The notes beneath the pieces were generated by a model. It made no database searches and was not told where the DNA came from. It was given only the letters and a program-made list of their open reading frames with translations. Positions 62,552-64,000 of a stretch of 64,000 bases of DNA are shown here, piece after piece (positions within the stretch are counted from its first letter, which is position 1; each line of letters starts with the position of its first letter). The stretch is taken from NCBI GenBank assembly GCA_003508835.1, contig PUFA01000105.1, forward strand, positions 4,154,001 to 4,218,000, read 5' to 3'. The stretch is from Eonycteris spelaea (Eukaryota; Chordata; Mammalia; Chiroptera; Pteropodidae). A program made the position numbers and the translations under genes.

Positions 62552-62554
62552 AAA

Positions 62555-62885
62555 CTCATGTGAAATAAATGGTTAGAAATGGAAGAACATTGCTCATCTT
62601 CCTTCTTCAGAAATACTCAAGGCCCAATTCAGATGTTGAAAAGTTACTTTGTTACAGAGGCATAAATTGAATTTTAATTCCCTAAATAAATATAAACCAG
62701 TAGTTAGCTTATGAGTATTTAAAAGGGGAGTGTGTCAGCTCTCTGGAGTGTTTATGACAGAAACAGTGTGTAATTTTCTTTCCTTTCTTTTCTTTTTTTA
62801 TGTAACAATGCGTTGGTACCGAGCAACAAATATCACTCAAGTCGACTCGTTCCACTTGATAAAAATGGGCACACGCCCTTACTCT
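62555..62885. other. FSTL5 intron, nothing identified
   Basis: Mixed sequence with no repeat or coding sign. ORFs overlap on both strands. Confidence 0.45.
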
Positions 62886-62889
62886 GATA

Positions 62890-63300
62890 GAGGTGCTGTA
62901 ACAAAACGCCACAAACCGGGTGACTTAAAACAACAGAAATATATTGTCTAGCAGAACTGGAGGCTAAATGACTGAGATCAAGGTATGAGCAGACTTGCTT
63001 CCTCCTGAGTCCTGCGAAGGAAAATTTGTGCCAGACCTTGCTCCTTTCTCTGGAGGTTTGCTGGCAGTCTTCGGTGTTCTTCGTTATTGGTATTCTCTCT
63101 CTGTAGCTTTATATCATATTCCTTCTATACATGTGCGTATCCAAATTTCCCCCTTTCCTAAGCACACTAGTCATATTGGTTTAGGGCCCACCCGACGACC
63201 TCATTTAAACGAATTACCTCTGTAAAGGTTACATTCTAAGGTATAGAGCTTAGGATTCTAATATATCTCTTTTTGAGAGATACGTTTCAATCTATAACAG
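62890..63300 (-). mobile_element. MaLR solo LTR (MLT1 type), antisense
   Basis: 'gtgctgtaacaaaacgccac', 'aaaccgggtgacttaaaaca', 'acagaaatatattgtctagc', 'gaactggaggctaaatgact', 'cactagtcatattggtttag', 'ggcccacccgacgacctcat' and 'gaattacctctgtaaaggtt' follow the reverse complement of MLT1 nearly end to end. Better preserved than the copy at 41820. Confidence 0.88.
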
Positions 63301-63364
63301 ATGTCAACAGAAATAAGAGGGGAAGGAACATTGGAAGAAAAAAGTAAAGATTTTTAATACCTTA

Positions 63365-63718
63365 TTATGATGTGAATTGGTGCTTATTTTTTAAAAAAAT
63401 GTTAATGGAAAATAATATAGTTTTACAAATATGAAGTGAAATATACATCCTTTCTGTTCTCTGATTTATAATTTTGATTCTGAGAAACTGGATATATCTA
63501 TATTGAGGCAAGAATATCTCTGTCAGGAATTTCATTACATTTAGATAATTATCAATAGAAGACCACTTATCTGTCATAATGTTTAAATATGATGGAATCT
63601 GTTGAAAAGTGGTCTTAAATAAATCCTTTTTTTCATGACAAAGGTGTTGAACAAGATCCATGACAGATCTCATGATGCAGTATTTTATAAACTGTAGAAA
63701 TAGGTAATAAGTTTTCAA
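63365..63718 (-). other. Unassigned 117-codon ORF, probably chance
   Basis: The longest ORF in the window not made by a simple repeat. The product starts MKTYYLFLQFIKYC, has MDLVQHLCHEKKDLF and later YLNIMTDKWSSIDNYLN, and is rich in Ile, Leu, Lys, Phe and Tyr, as expected from AT-rich DNA. No signal peptide, zinc finger or known domain is evident. No promoter or splice support. It could be a fragment of an old transposase or processed pseudogene, but I cannot place it. Confidence 0.2.
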
Positions 63719-63719
63719 A

Positions 63720-64000
63720 AGAAAAATGATAACAATTAAATATCAATTTGGAATTCAACAGTGTAATAGGAGGAAGTCCTATGGACCTAACAAGAACAAA
63801 AGCAAGGACAAAGCTGGTTTAAGAAATAAAACACGACTGTTACAATCCGTGCCAACTGAGAAACTCCAGATCAAGGAGAAAGGCTTTTCGAAAGCGAAAT
63901 TAGTCCAGATGGGATGGAGTAGACTTACAAACTTGGATAGCCTATGGCTACACATTGTAATTTTACTTCGTTTGCCACATCGAAAACCAATGGTTTAAAA
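63720..64000. other. Window end, unassigned lysine-rich ORF
   Basis: A 90-codon + strand ORF (63726-63998) reads on almost to the window edge. It is Lys/Arg-rich (KNKSKDKAGLRNKTRLL) with no family match I recognise. It may be chance or part of a retrocopy continuing outside. Confidence 0.2.

Noticed and set aside
28549..64000. A second FSTL5 exon (follistatin/Kazal domain)
   Set aside because: No cysteine-rich segment of the expected type, bounded by splice sites, was found in the remaining sequence.

Overview
This is a stretch of placental-mammal nuclear DNA: AT-rich, almost entirely non-coding, full of old mammalian repeats (L2, MIR, L1, MER5-type hAT, MaLR/ERVL LTRs) and dinucleotide microsatellites. 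The only protein-coding sequence I can support is one exon at 28401-28542 on the + strand. It holds the start codon and signal peptide of FSTL5 (follistatin-like 5) and ends at a splice donor in phase 0. FSTL5 is a very large gene with long introns, so the rest of the window should be the intron or 5' flank upstream of this exon and the start of the following intron. I did not see the next exon (the Kazal domain) or a convincing non-coding first exon.

Organism: no Alu, B1/B2, carnivore tRNA-Lys SINE or ruminant BovB/tRNA SINE is visible, which argues against a primate, rodent, carnivore or ruminant. Two antisense L1 3'-end pieces (4428-4485 and 48180-48720) resemble L1 tails I associate with bats. 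I therefore lean weakly to a laurasiatherian, possibly a bat. This rests on memory of repeat families, not on a search.

Layout. 1-9400: AT-rich DNA with a young 112-bp-period tandem duplication (2840-3049), L1/L2/MIR pieces and TG microsatellites. 9400-17700: mostly unique sequence, with somewhat GC-richer blocks at 10200-11300 and 12600-13250. 17700-19150: sense-strand L1/HAL1-like pieces split by a CA repeat, then a long GA tract (19619-19685). 19700-28400: AT-rich DNA with an L2/MIR cluster at 25060-26060. 28401-28542: the FSTL5 exon. 28543-40000: intron with MIR, L2 and L1 relics. 40000-44400: antisense L1 tail, MaLR LTR, two MER5-like elements, two short tandem arrays and a perfect (GT)n/(AC)n palindrome. 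44400-53100: GATA/GAGA satellite, L1 pieces in both orientations and a repeat-poor block at 50980-51580. 53400-56650: broken remains of an ERVL-type endogenous retrovirus on the - strand, with a recognisable integrase stretch. 56650-64000: microsatellites, two MaLR/ERVL-like LTRs, an unassigned GC-rich repeat with a 21-base A tract, and an unidentified 117-codon ORF at 63365-63718.

I found no CRISPR array, operon, tRNA or rRNA, and no novel multi-gene system. The open reading frames are short and mostly explained by chance or by repeats. Repeat family names come from recognising consensus motifs by eye; borders are good to tens of bases at best.
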